A stretch of 13,710 nt of DNA. Origin: an uncultured Collinsella sp. (GTDB taxonomy: Bacteria > Actinomycetota > Coriobacteriia > Coriobacteriales > Coriobacteriaceae). The stretch covers positions 1 to 13,710 of the forward strand of contig CABRZY010000034.1 of NCBI GenBank assembly GCA_902475475.1, written 5' to 3'. Positions 1 to 6,253 of this stretch are shown piece by piece; the first letter of the stretch is position 1; each line of letters opens with the position of its first letter. Below the pieces are notes generated by a model that worked only from the letters and a program-made list of their open reading frames with translations, had not been told where the DNA came from and did not search any database. The position numbers were made by a program, and so were the translations under genes.

Positions 1-29
1 ACGAGGACGACGCCTCCTCCGCCGCATAA
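1..29 (+). CDS. 3' end of an unidentified gene (partial)
   Basis: In the frame beginning at base 3 the sequence reads E-D-D-A-S-S-A-A followed by TAA at 27-29. The codons are G/C-ending, as in the genes downstream, and the acidic, Ala/Ser-rich end looks like an ordinary C-terminus. Only eight codons are visible, so the product cannot be named and coding is a guess from codon style. No clear terminator hairpin follows it before the next promoter. Confidence 0.35.
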
Positions 30-98
30 GACCCTCCGCCGCCCATTCGACTACCCGTACCGCCCATCCGATTCTGTATTAAAAAACCCGCCAGGCTG

Positions 99-126
99 TT
101 GTAAAAATGGACATCAGCGCTACTAT
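99..126 (+). promoter_or_regulatory. Candidate promoter of the ABC importer operon
   Basis: A TTGTAA hexamer at 99-104 is followed, after 16 bases, by TACTAT at 121-126. This fits a sigma-70-type promoter with a slightly short spacer. It lies 63 bases upstream of the binding-protein start codon in an AT-rich stretch (about 78-130) that stands out from the GC-rich flanks. An overlapping TATAGT at 124-129 is an alternative -10. Confidence 0.4.
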
Positions 127-131
127 AGTTC

Positions 132-157
132 CACTTGCACTTTGTCTCAGTGCAGTG
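132..157 (+). promoter_or_regulatory. Inverted repeat between promoter and binding-protein gene
   Basis: CACTTGCACT (132-141) and AGTGCAGTG (149-157) pair over nine bases with one bulged T, around the loop TTGTCTC. The repeat starts six bases after the -10 and would lie at the start of the transcript. It could be a repressor operator or a 5' mRNA hairpin. It has no U-tract, so it is not a terminator. No T-box features are visible. Confidence 0.4.
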
Positions 158-189
158 TTTCCAGCCATTTTTATACTGGGGGTAATGAT

Positions 190-1170
190 ATGAAGGACAT
201 CACCATCAGTCGCAGGAGCCTTCTGGTCTCCGCCGGCCTGCTCGCGCTCGCCCCGCTCGCCGGATGCGGCGGCAACTCTGGTTCCGGCTCTGCTGCCGCC
301 GGTTCCGACTACACCATCGGCGTTCTGCAGCTCACCGAGCACTCCGCACTCGATGCCGCCAACGACGGCTTTGTCAAGGCCATCAAGGAGAGCGGCCTTA
401 AGGTCAAGATCGACCAGAAGAACGCCCAGAACGACCAATCCACGTGTAAGTCCATTGCTGACAAGTTTGTGGGCGACAACGTCAACCTGATTTATGCCAT
501 CGCCACGCCCGCCGCGCAGGCTGCCGCCGGCGCCACGGCCGATATCCCCATCGTGGGCTGCGCCATCACCGACTACGCCGCCTCCGGCCTGGTCCAGGAC
601 AACGACAAGCCCGGCACCAACGTCACGGGCGCTTCCGACCTCACCCCGGTCGCCGAGCAGCTCGAAATGATGCAGAAGGTCCTGCCCGACGTTAAAAAGG
701 TCGGCCTGCTCTACTGCACCGCCGAGTCCAACTCCGACGTCCAGATCAAGGCCGCCAAGAAGGAGCTCGACAAGCTGGGCCTCGAGTACACTGACTTCAC
801 CGTCTCGAGCTCCAACGAGATTCAGTCCGTCGTCGAGTCTGCCGTGGGCAAGGTCGACGCGCTGTACTCCCCCACCGACAACACCATCGCCGCGGGTGCC
901 TCGCAGGTCGGCCAGATCTGCAAGGAAAACAAGCTTCCCTTCGTGACTGGCGAGGAGGGTATGTGCATGGCCGGCGGCCTGTTCACCCTCTCCATCAACT
1001 ATGAGGACCTGGGCTACGCCGCGGGCGAGATGGCCGTTAAGATCCTGAAGGGCGAGGCCAAGCCCGAGGATATGCCGATCAAGCACCTCTCGAGCAAGGA
1101 CCTGGTCGTCGTCAAGAACGACGAAATGGCCGAGGCCCTGGGCATCGACCTTTCCGCCCTGGACGCGTAA
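190..1170 (+). CDS. ABC transporter substrate-binding lipoprotein (TrpX-like, ABC_sub_bind family)
   Basis: This 326-residue protein should be a lipid-anchored binding protein that captures a small solute outside the membrane and delivers it to the permease encoded next. Residues 1-26 form a lipoprotein signal: S-R-R-S-L-L at 7-12, a hydrophobic core, then the lipobox L-A-G-C at 23-26. The paired arginines before the core allow Tat export, though the motif is imperfect. The mature part resembles the type I periplasmic-binding fold of the ABC_sub_bind family, whose Gram-positive members are often called tryptophan/tyrosine binding proteins. I chose the ATG at 190 because GGGGG lies seven bases upstream and the signal peptide begins there; an in-frame ATG at 142 would add 16 residues that spoil it. 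The substrate is inferred from family annotation only; other amino acids or nucleoside-like solutes are possible. Confidence 0.9.
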   Translation: MKDITISRRSLLVSAGLLALAPLAGCGGNSGSGSAAAGSDYTIGVLQLTEHSALDAANDGFVKAIKESGLKVKIDQKNAQNDQSTCKSIADKFVGDNVNLIYAIATPAAQAAAGATADIPIVGCAITDYAASGLVQDNDKPGTNVTGASDLTPVAEQLEMMQKVLPDVKKVGLLYCTAESNSDVQIKAAKKELDKLGLEYTDFTVSSSNEIQSVVESAVGKVDALYSPTDNTIAAGASQVGQICKENKLPFVTGEEGMCMAGGLFTLSINYEDLGYAAGEMAVKILKGEAKPEDMPIKHLSSKDLVVVKNDEMAEALGIDLSALDA

Positions 1171-1237
1171 TGCCATACGCGGCATGCGTCTAGAGCCCGT
1201 GCTCGCGCTTTAGCCGCGTTATTCAATATCTGAGCCA

Positions 1238-1278
1238 CAGGGGCGGGCGCTGTAGACCGGCGTCCGCCCTGCTTGTTT
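1238..1278 (+). terminator. Hairpin between binding-protein and permease genes (attenuating terminator)
   Basis: CAGGGGCGGGCGC (1238-1250) pairs with GCGTCCGCCCTG (1260-1271) with one bulged G and one G-T pair, followed by the T-rich CTTGTTT. It lies inside the roughly 200-base gap separating the binding protein from the permease. It probably ends most transcripts, or protects the upstream mRNA, so that more binding protein than membrane components is made. The rest of the gap shows TATTAT at 1328-1333 but no matching -35, so I do not call a second promoter. Confidence 0.45.
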
Positions 1279-1373
1279 CAGGTAAAACAAAACGTCTGTC
1301 CGTAACTCTTCTATGCATTGTTACCGCTATTATGGTGAATCACGTGTCCACCCTATCCTAGGAGGTATGAAGC

Positions 1374-2297
1374 ATGCTCATTGCATTGCAGGGCGCCGTT
1401 TCGCAGGGCGTCCTCTGGGGCATTATGGTGCTTGGCGTATTTATCACGTTCCGCCTGCTCGACATTCCCGATATGACCTGCGACGGCAGCTTTGCCCTCG
1501 GCGGCTGCGTCTGCGCTGTGCTCATCGTCAATAACAACGTCGACCCGCTGTTCGCCGTGCTGGCCGGTATGTGCGCCGGCGCCATCGCGGGCGCCGTCAC
1601 GGGCATTTTGACCACCGTCTTTGAGATTCCTGCGATCCTCGCCGGAATCCTCACCCAGATCAGCCTGTGGTCCATCAACCTGCGCATCATGGGCAAGTCC
1701 AATACGCCCATTCTTGCCAAAGGCACCGTGTTCTCGGCCGTCAGCAATATGACCGGTCTGCCGCAGTCCACCGTTGCCATCATCTTGGGCATCCTGCTCG
1801 CCGTGGCTATCGTTGCCATCCTGTATTGGTTCTTTGGCACCGAGATCGGCTCGGCGCTGCGCGCCACCGGCAACAACGAGTACATGATCCGCGCTCTGGG
1901 CGTCAACACCAACTCCACCAAGATGATCGCCCTCGTGCTCTCCAACGCCCTCATCGGCCTTTCGGGCGCGCTCATCTGCCAGAGCCAAAAGTATGCCGAC
2001 ATTGGTATGGGCACCGGTGCCATCGTTATCGGTCTTGCCGCCATTGTTATCGGTGAGGTGCTCGGCCGTCTGCTGCCCGGCGGCCTCACGCAGTTTAGCG
2101 TCCGTCTTGCCTCCGCCGTCTTTGGCTCCGTGGTGTACTTCCTTATCCGCGCCATCGTGCTGCAGTTGGGCATGGACGCCAACGACATGAAGCTGCTCTC
2201 CGCCGTAATTGTCGCTGTGGCCCTGTGCGTGCCCGTGGTTTGGGAGCGCTATAAGCTCCGCAGCTCCTACACGAAGGGAGATGAGGCAGATGCTTAA
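1374..2297 (+). CDS. ABC transporter permease (TrpY-like, LivH/BPD_transp_2 type)
   Basis: This 307-residue polytopic membrane protein should form the channel of the importer. About eight hydrophobic segments are visible, starting within residues 8-27. A cytoplasmic loop around G-S-A-L-R-A-T-G-N-N with R-A-L-G-V after it is typical of the LivH/RbsC-like permease superfamily and is where the ATPase would dock. The start is well set: AGGAGG at 1360-1365 lies eight bases before ATG 1374, and the earlier ATG at 1367 is out of frame and too close. The 3' end overlaps the ATPase gene by eight bases, so the two are translationally coupled. A single permease gene means the channel is probably a homodimer. 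The specificity is unknown and follows that of the binding protein. Confidence 0.92.
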   Translation: MLIALQGAVSQGVLWGIMVLGVFITFRLLDIPDMTCDGSFALGGCVCAVLIVNNNVDPLFAVLAGMCAGAIAGAVTGILTTVFEIPAILAGILTQISLWSINLRIMGKSNTPILAKGTVFSAVSNMTGLPQSTVAIILGILLAVAIVAILYWFFGTEIGSALRATGNNEYMIRALGVNTNSTKMIALVLSNALIGLSGALICQSQKYADIGMGTGAIVIGLAAIVIGEVLGRLLPGGLTQFSVRLASAVFGSVVYFLIRAIVLQLGMDANDMKLLSAVIVAVALCVPVVWERYKLRSSYTKGDEADA

Positions 2298-3084
2298 GCT
2301 CTCGCATGTCAAGAAGACCTTTAACAAGGGCACCGTCACCGAGAAGCGCGCGCTCACCGGCGTCGACCTCACCCTGAATGACGGCGACTTTGTAACCGTG
2401 ATCGGCGGCAACGGCGCCGGCAAGTCCACGCTGCTCAACATGATCGCCGGCGTGTACCCGCTCGATTCGGGCGTTATCGAGCTCGACGGCACCGACATCT
2501 CGCGCCTGAGCGAGTCGCAGCGCGCCAAGTACCTGGGCCGCGTGTTTCAGGACCCCATGCGCGGTACCGCTGCCGACATGCAGATTGCCGAGAACTTGGC
2601 CCTCGCCAAGCGTCGCGGCCAGCGTCGCGGCCTTTCGTGGGGCGTCACCAAGGCCGAGAAAGATGAGTACGTTGAGCTGCTCAAGCGCCTGGACCTTGGT
2701 CTGGACACGCGTCTCAACGCCAAGGTCGGCCTGCTCTCGGGTGGCCAGCGCCAGGCACTCACCCTGCTGATGGCCACGCTCACCAGGCCGCGCCTGCTGC
2801 TGCTCGACGAGCACACTGCGGCCCTCGACCCCAAGACGGCCTCTAAGGTGCTCAACCTGACCGAGGAGATCGTCGACGAGAACCACCTGACCACGCTCAT
2901 GGTCACGCATAACATGAACGACGCCATCCGTCTGGGCAACCGTCTGATCATGATGCACGAAGGCCACGTGATCTACGACGTGGCGGGCGATGAGAAGAAG
3001 TCGCTCACCGTAGCCGACCTGCTGCAGAAGTTCGAGGAGGTCTCGGGCGGCGAGCTCGCCAACGACCGCATGCTGCTAAGCTAA
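2290..3084 (+). CDS. ABC transporter ATP-binding protein (TrpZ-like)
   Basis: This 264-residue cytoplasmic ATPase powers the importer. All the nucleotide-binding elements are present: Walker A G-G-N-G-A-G-K-S-T at 39-47, Q-loop F-Q-D-P with Q87, signature L-S-G-G-Q at 149-153, Walker B L-L-L-L-D-E ending at E174, D-loop A-L-D at 178-180 and switch His207. The start at 2290 has AAGGGAG at 2274-2280, nine bases upstream. The in-frame ATG at 2281 touches that ribosome site, and an ATG at 2209 would add 27 residues read from within the permease gene, so both are unlikely. The eight-base overlap with the permease fixes it as the third gene of the operon, and two terminators follow directly. The sequence resembles the ATPase family usually found with ABC_sub_bind binding proteins. 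Confidence 0.94.
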   Translation: MLKLSHVKKTFNKGTVTEKRALTGVDLTLNDGDFVTVIGGNGAGKSTLLNMIAGVYPLDSGVIELDGTDISRLSESQRAKYLGRVFQDPMRGTAADMQIAENLALAKRRGQRRGLSWGVTKAEKDEYVELLKRLDLGLDTRLNAKVGLLSGGQRQALTLLMATLTRPRLLLLDEHTAALDPKTASKVLNLTEEIVDENHLTTLMVTHNMNDAIRLGNRLIMMHEGHVIYDVAGDEKKSLTVADLLQKFEEVSGGELANDRMLLS

Positions 3085-3124
3085 ACCTACCAAAAAGGGA
3101 CAGGTTCATTTTGGCAGGTTTTAT
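3083..3124 (+). terminator. Terminator 1 after ABC operon (GGGACAGG family)
   Basis: AAACCTACCAAAA (3083-3095) pairs with TTTTGGCAGGTTT (3109-3121), with one A-C mismatch in 13 positions, leaving the loop AGGGACAGGTTCA and a T-rich tail. The left arm overlaps the last two bases of the ATPase stop codon. The GGGACAGG core in the loop recurs in other hairpins of this window. Confidence 0.6.
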
Positions 3125-3137
3125 CTGCGCAAACGTC

Positions 3138-3177
3138 AAAACCGCCGCTAAGGGACAGGCGCCCTTGCGGCGGTTTT
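3138..3177 (+). terminator. Terminator 2 after ABC operon (GGGACAGG family)
   Basis: AAAACCGCCGC (3138-3148) pairs perfectly with GCGGCGGTTTT (3167-3177). Past one bulged T the stem continues through AAGGG/CCCTT, so the tip carries GACAGG. It ends in TTTT and has the same core-to-TTTT spacing as the terminator just before it. The AAAA/TTTT ends would let it work in both directions, but no minus-strand gene ends here. Confidence 0.75.
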
Positions 3178-3241
3178 CGCATATTATGTCGATAATCCGA
3201 TATTCAACCAGACATTCTGGCTAAGGACTAAGGAAACTGCC

Positions 3242-5266
3242 ATGAAAAGACTCCCCCGCCTTGCGTTAGCCACCGCGTTGTTTGCCGGCGCGCTCGCAGG
3301 CATCCCAAGCCTCGCTTTCGCGGGGAACCTGCCCGCCGCTATTGACGGCTCCGTGGCCGTCATGCACACCAACGACATCCACGGCAGCTACAAGTACAGC
3401 TACAACGCAAGCAAGGACACCGGCACTGTGGGCTTTGATGAGCTGGCGGTTCTCTATAGCGCCCAAAACAGCGCCCCCGATCTTTTGCTCGATGCGGGCG
3501 ACACCTTCCACGGGCAGTCCTTCGCCACCATGAGCGAGGGCAAGAGCATCGCCGAGCTCATGGACACCTTCTATGTAGACGGCTACGACGCGACCACGCC
3601 GGGCAACCACGACTGGAGCTACGGCGCGGACAAGCTCCGCACCATGACCGGCTACAGCACCACCGGCACGCCCTTCGCCATGCTCTGCGCGAACGCGAAG
3701 TCTACGAGCGGCGTATGGAGCTCGAGCATCACGAAAACGCTCGATCGCACCTGGGAGGATAGCGAGGATCACTCCACATTCGACTACAAAATCAAGGTCG
3801 GCGTCGTGGGTGCCATGGATGAGTCGCTGGGATTCTCGCTGCGCGCGGACCTGGTCGCGGGCACGTCGTTCTCGAGTGCCACGAACGCCATCAATACCGA
3901 GGCAGAGCAGCTGCGCAAGGAGGGCTGCAACGTTGTCGTCTGTATCGCGCATACGCTCAACGCCAAGACCTTTGCCACACGGCTCCGTGGCATCGATGCC
4001 CTTATCGCAGGCCACGAGCACATCAACCTTAACGAGAAGGTGACGGGAGCCGACGGCAAGACAATCCACGTTGTCGAGGCAGGCAGCGCCTTTGCCGAGG
4101 TGGGGCTGCTTTCCATTCCGTACAAGTACGACACCAATGGCACCGAGACGACCGACGATGACACGGTCACGGTCCCTGCAGACGGCAGCGACGAGAAGCT
4201 CTACACCGCCAAGAACGTCAACGACCTTTTGGCAGACCCCGACAAGGGCTCCGACTACCAAAGCTGCCTTGAAGCCGTCCGCAACAAGATCAAGCCGCTC
4301 GACGAGGCCTTTGAAAACGAATCGAACAAGGTGCTCGGCACATCCACCACCAACTATTTCTACGGCGAGGACGCCGCAGGCACGCATGGTTGGGAAATGG
4401 TGCGCACCACCGATTTCCGCCCCAGCAAGGAGGACGACACCACCAAAGCCCAGACCATCGGCCACGTGATTTGCGGCTCCTATCTTGCCTTGACGGGCGC
4501 AGACCTCGCTATCGAAAACGCTGGCGGCATCCGCGGCGGCATCGCGGCGGGCAACGTGACCGCCGGCAACGTCATCGCCATCTCGCCCTACGGCAACACC
4601 GTGGAGACCTGGACCATGACCGGCGCGGACTTCCTCGCAGCGCTCGAGCACTCGCTACAAATTAGCGACGATTGCAACGACAGCTACGAGCTTCAGCAGG
4701 CTTATGTGGCGGCCGGTCACACCGAGCAGGAGGCGCAAGACAAGTACAAGTGGCGCGATGACTCTGGCAGCGTTCTCTCCTTTGGCGGCATCAACGTGAC
4801 GATTGATTGGACGCAGCCCGAAGGCAAGCGCATTGTGAGTGCCACACTTACCAAGGACGGCAGCACGCTCGACCCCGCCAAGGCCTATACCGTCGCCACC
4901 AACAACTACATCATCACCAACACGACCGACTTCCCCACCTTTGCACACGCCACCAAGCACACCGAGTGGGGTACCTGCGAGTCAGCGCTAAGGGCGCTGA
5001 TCGGGCAGAACAGCTGGGAGAGCAAGATGGCCTCGCTCGCGGGCACCATCAGCTTCGGCTCCGCTGCCGTGGACCCCACGCCCACACCGGCCCCGACGCC
5101 TAAGCCCTCGCCTAAGACGGACACGGCGACCACGAAGGTCATCACCAAGAAGACGACCGGTAAGCTCGCCGCAACGGGAGACCGCACGCTGGCAGTAGTT
5201 GGCGCGTGCCTTATCGGCGGCATCATCGTCATCATGCTCGGCATTATCTGGAAGCGTCGACGCTAA
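3242..5266 (+). CDS. Secreted, sortase-anchored 5'-nucleotidase (UshA-like metallophosphatase)
   Basis: This 674-residue surface enzyme probably dephosphorylates nucleotides outside the cell to nucleosides and phosphate. A signal peptide spans residues 1-27, with likely cleavage after A-F-A. The metallophosphatase domain shows N-D-I-H-G (D45, H47), D-A-G-D-T-F-H-G (D87), P-G-N-H-D (N122, H123) and G-H-E-H (H258, H260). The 5'-nucleotidase C-terminal domain shows N-A-G-G-I-R-G-G near 426-433 and S-P-Y-G-N at 448-452, which in UshA-type enzymes helps hold the nucleoside. A Pro/Thr/Lys linker near 612-640 leads to L-A-A-T-G at 642-646, a hydrophobic segment and K-R-R-R at the end: a cell-wall sorting signal of the LAxTG kind, used by class E sortases in Actinomycetota. 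AAGGAA lies about six bases upstream of the ATG. It appears to be a single-gene unit between terminators. The exact substrate (AMP, UDP-sugars, cyclic nucleotides) cannot be read from the sequence. Confidence 0.93.
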   Translation: MKRLPRLALATALFAGALAGIPSLAFAGNLPAAIDGSVAVMHTNDIHGSYKYSYNASKDTGTVGFDELAVLYSAQNSAPDLLLDAGDTFHGQSFATMSEGKSIAELMDTFYVDGYDATTPGNHDWSYGADKLRTMTGYSTTGTPFAMLCANAKSTSGVWSSSITKTLDRTWEDSEDHSTFDYKIKVGVVGAMDESLGFSLRADLVAGTSFSSATNAINTEAEQLRKEGCNVVVCIAHTLNAKTFATRLRGIDALIAGHEHINLNEKVTGADGKTIHVVEAGSAFAEVGLLSIPYKYDTNGTETTDDDTVTVPADGSDEKLYTAKNVNDLLADPDKGSDYQSCLEAVRNKIKPLDEAFENESNKVLGTSTTNYFYGEDAAGTHGWEMVRTTDFRPSKEDDTTKAQTIGHVICGSYLALTGADLAIENAGGIRGGIAAGNVTAGNVIAISPYGNTVETWTMTGADFLAALEHSLQISDDCNDSYELQQAYVAAGHTEQEAQDKYKWRDDSGSVLSFGGINVTIDWTQPEGKRIVSATLTKDGSTLDPAKAYTVATNNYIITNTTDFPTFAHATKHTEWGTCESALRALIGQNSWESKMASLAGTISFGSAAVDPTPTPAPTPKPSPKTDTATTKVITKKTTGKLAATGDRTLAVVGACLIGGIIVIMLGIIWKRRR

Positions 5267-5318
5267 GCTACACCGCCGGGCCTTGCAGCCCCACCGCGTA
5301 AACTTTATATCGAGCACA

Positions 5319-5352
5319 GAAGCCCGTCCGAATTTGATCGGACGGGCTTCTT
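5319..5352 (+). terminator. Terminator after the 5'-nucleotidase gene
   Basis: GAAGCCCGTCCG (5319-5330) and CGGACGGGCTTC (5339-5350) form a perfect 12-bp stem around AATTTGAT, followed by TTGG. The T-tract is short but the stem is strong. A weak TTGCAG/TATATC pair at 5283-5311 with a 17-base spacer could start the channel mRNA near 5318. The same hairpin would then lie at the very 5' end of that message. Confidence 0.7.
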
Positions 5353-5394
5353 GGTGGGTATCATGGTTGGACGATCATTAGGAGGTTTCCCTAC

Positions 5395-6162
5395 ATGGAA
5401 TTGTTTGAGCCGATTCTTCATTTCTTTGAGCAACGGTGGGTCCACAACATCATCTGGGCCGTCATCTTGGCGATAGGCACCGCCGTCGCCGCCAAGGTCG
5501 TATCCAAGACCCTGAACCATCTGCTTAACCGAGACGATAACCCGCTTCCGGCATCGAGTATCTTCATCAACATCGCGCGCGCCGTCATCTGGATGATTGG
5601 CGGCAGCTTTATCCTCGACAACTGCTTTGGCATTAACGCAAACGCGCTCGTCGCCGCTCTTGGCGTCGGCGGCATCGCCATCTCGCTCGGCTTTCAGGAC
5701 ACGCTGTCAAACCTTATCGGCGGCATGCAGGTGACGTTTATGGGCATCATCAAACCCGGCGACAATATCGAGGTCGGCGGCGTATCCGGCGTGGTCCAAG
5801 ACATCACTTGGCGCCATACAACGATTGAGGATGCCTGTGGACAGACCATCATCGTCCCCAACTCCAACATTTCCAAGAACACACTCGTGCATTTGATGCC
5901 CTTTGGGCGCGTGGCCGTGCCCGTTGCCGTAAAGGACACGTCTAAGTGGGCTTCCCTTGACGTGCTGGCAGACGAGCTCACGAGCGCAACCAAAACGGCC
6001 GTCTCGCCCATCTCGGGCTTTGATAAGGAGCCCTACGTGCTCTTTAGCGAAATCGGCGACTTTGGCATCAAGGGAAAGATCATCTTTATCGTCAGCGACG
6101 ACAGCACTACTTTCACGGCAGCCGACGCCTGCATCCGCGCCATCGCCCCCATCATTGCCTGA
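5395..6162 (+). CDS. MscS-family mechanosensitive ion channel
   Basis: This 255-residue membrane channel should open under membrane tension and release solutes during hypo-osmotic shock. Three hydrophobic segments are visible near residues 16-36, 55-78 and 84-112. The third is the pore helix with the Gly/Ala pattern A-L-G-V-G-G-I-A-I-S-L-G-F-Q-D, followed by S-N-L-I-G-G. The beta domain signature K-P-G-D-N-I-E-V at 120-127 and I-V-P-N-S-N at 153-158 complete the MscS core. It is shorter than E. coli MscS (286 residues), with a brief C-terminal domain. The start is firm: AGGAGG at 5380-5385 lies nine bases before ATG. It stands between two hairpins and may be transcribed alone. Confidence 0.93.
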   Translation: MELFEPILHFFEQRWVHNIIWAVILAIGTAVAAKVVSKTLNHLLNRDDNPLPASSIFINIARAVIWMIGGSFILDNCFGINANALVAALGVGGIAISLGFQDTLSNLIGGMQVTFMGIIKPGDNIEVGGVSGVVQDITWRHTTIEDACGQTIIVPNSNISKNTLVHLMPFGRVAVPVAVKDTSKWASLDVLADELTSATKTAVSPISGFDKEPYVLFSEIGDFGIKGKIIFIVSDDSTTFTAADACIRAIAPIIA

Positions 6163-6199
6163 CCTGTCAAATAGGGACAGGCACCTTTGTGGTGGTTTT
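6163..6199 (+). repeat. GGGACAGG element, apparently missing its left arm
   Basis: Directly after the channel stop codon, GGGACAGG (6174-6181) is followed by CACCTTTGTGGTGG and TTTT, with the same 26-base layout as the two elements at 3097-3122 and 3152-3177. The expected left arm (CCACCACAAAGG-like) is absent. CCTGTC (6163-6168) pairs instead with GACAGG (6176-6181), a six-base stem far from the TTTT. Its strength as a terminator is therefore doubtful; it looks like a half element. Confidence 0.5.
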
Positions 6200-6226
6200 C
6201 ATTCGTGGTACCATGGTTTATATAGT
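6196..6226 (+). promoter_or_regulatory. Possible promoter of the BMP-domain/phosphoesterase pair
   Basis: A -10-like TATAGT at 6221-6226 (or TTATAT at 6218-6223) lies 28 bases before the start codon. TTTTCA at 6196-6201 is the only -35-like hexamer near, at a 16-19 base distance depending on the -10 chosen. TGGTACCA (6206-6213), a perfect eight-base palindrome, sits in the spacer. The match is weak, so the call rests mostly on position. Confidence 0.28.
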
Positions 6227-6240
6227 TGTTTAAACGACTA
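6223..6240 (+). promoter_or_regulatory. Near-perfect 18-nt palindrome, candidate operator
   Basis: TAGTTGTTTAAACGACTA is a palindrome with only one mismatched pair (T6227 against G6236) and the centre GTTTAAAC. It overlaps the likely -10 element and ends just before the ribosome site GGGAG (6242-6246). A site in this position would block transcription if bound by a dimeric repressor. The regulator is unknown. Confidence 0.42.
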
Positions 6241-6253
6241 CGGGAGCAACATC

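Noticed and set aside
1..189. T-box riboswitch before the TrpX-like gene
   Set aside because: The leader after the -10 is only about 60 bases, too short for a T-box, and the conserved T-box sequence is absent.
3266..4651. Minus-strand 461-codon frame opposite the 5'-nucleotidase
   Set aside because: It is a shadow frame of low-complexity Val/Gly/Ala sequence. The plus strand encodes a complete enzyme with all motifs.
5957..6253. Longer N-terminus for the BMP-domain protein
   Set aside because: The extra 99 codons lie mostly inside the MscS gene in another frame, then cross the GGGACAGG element and the palindrome. The ATG at 6254 has a good ribosome site.
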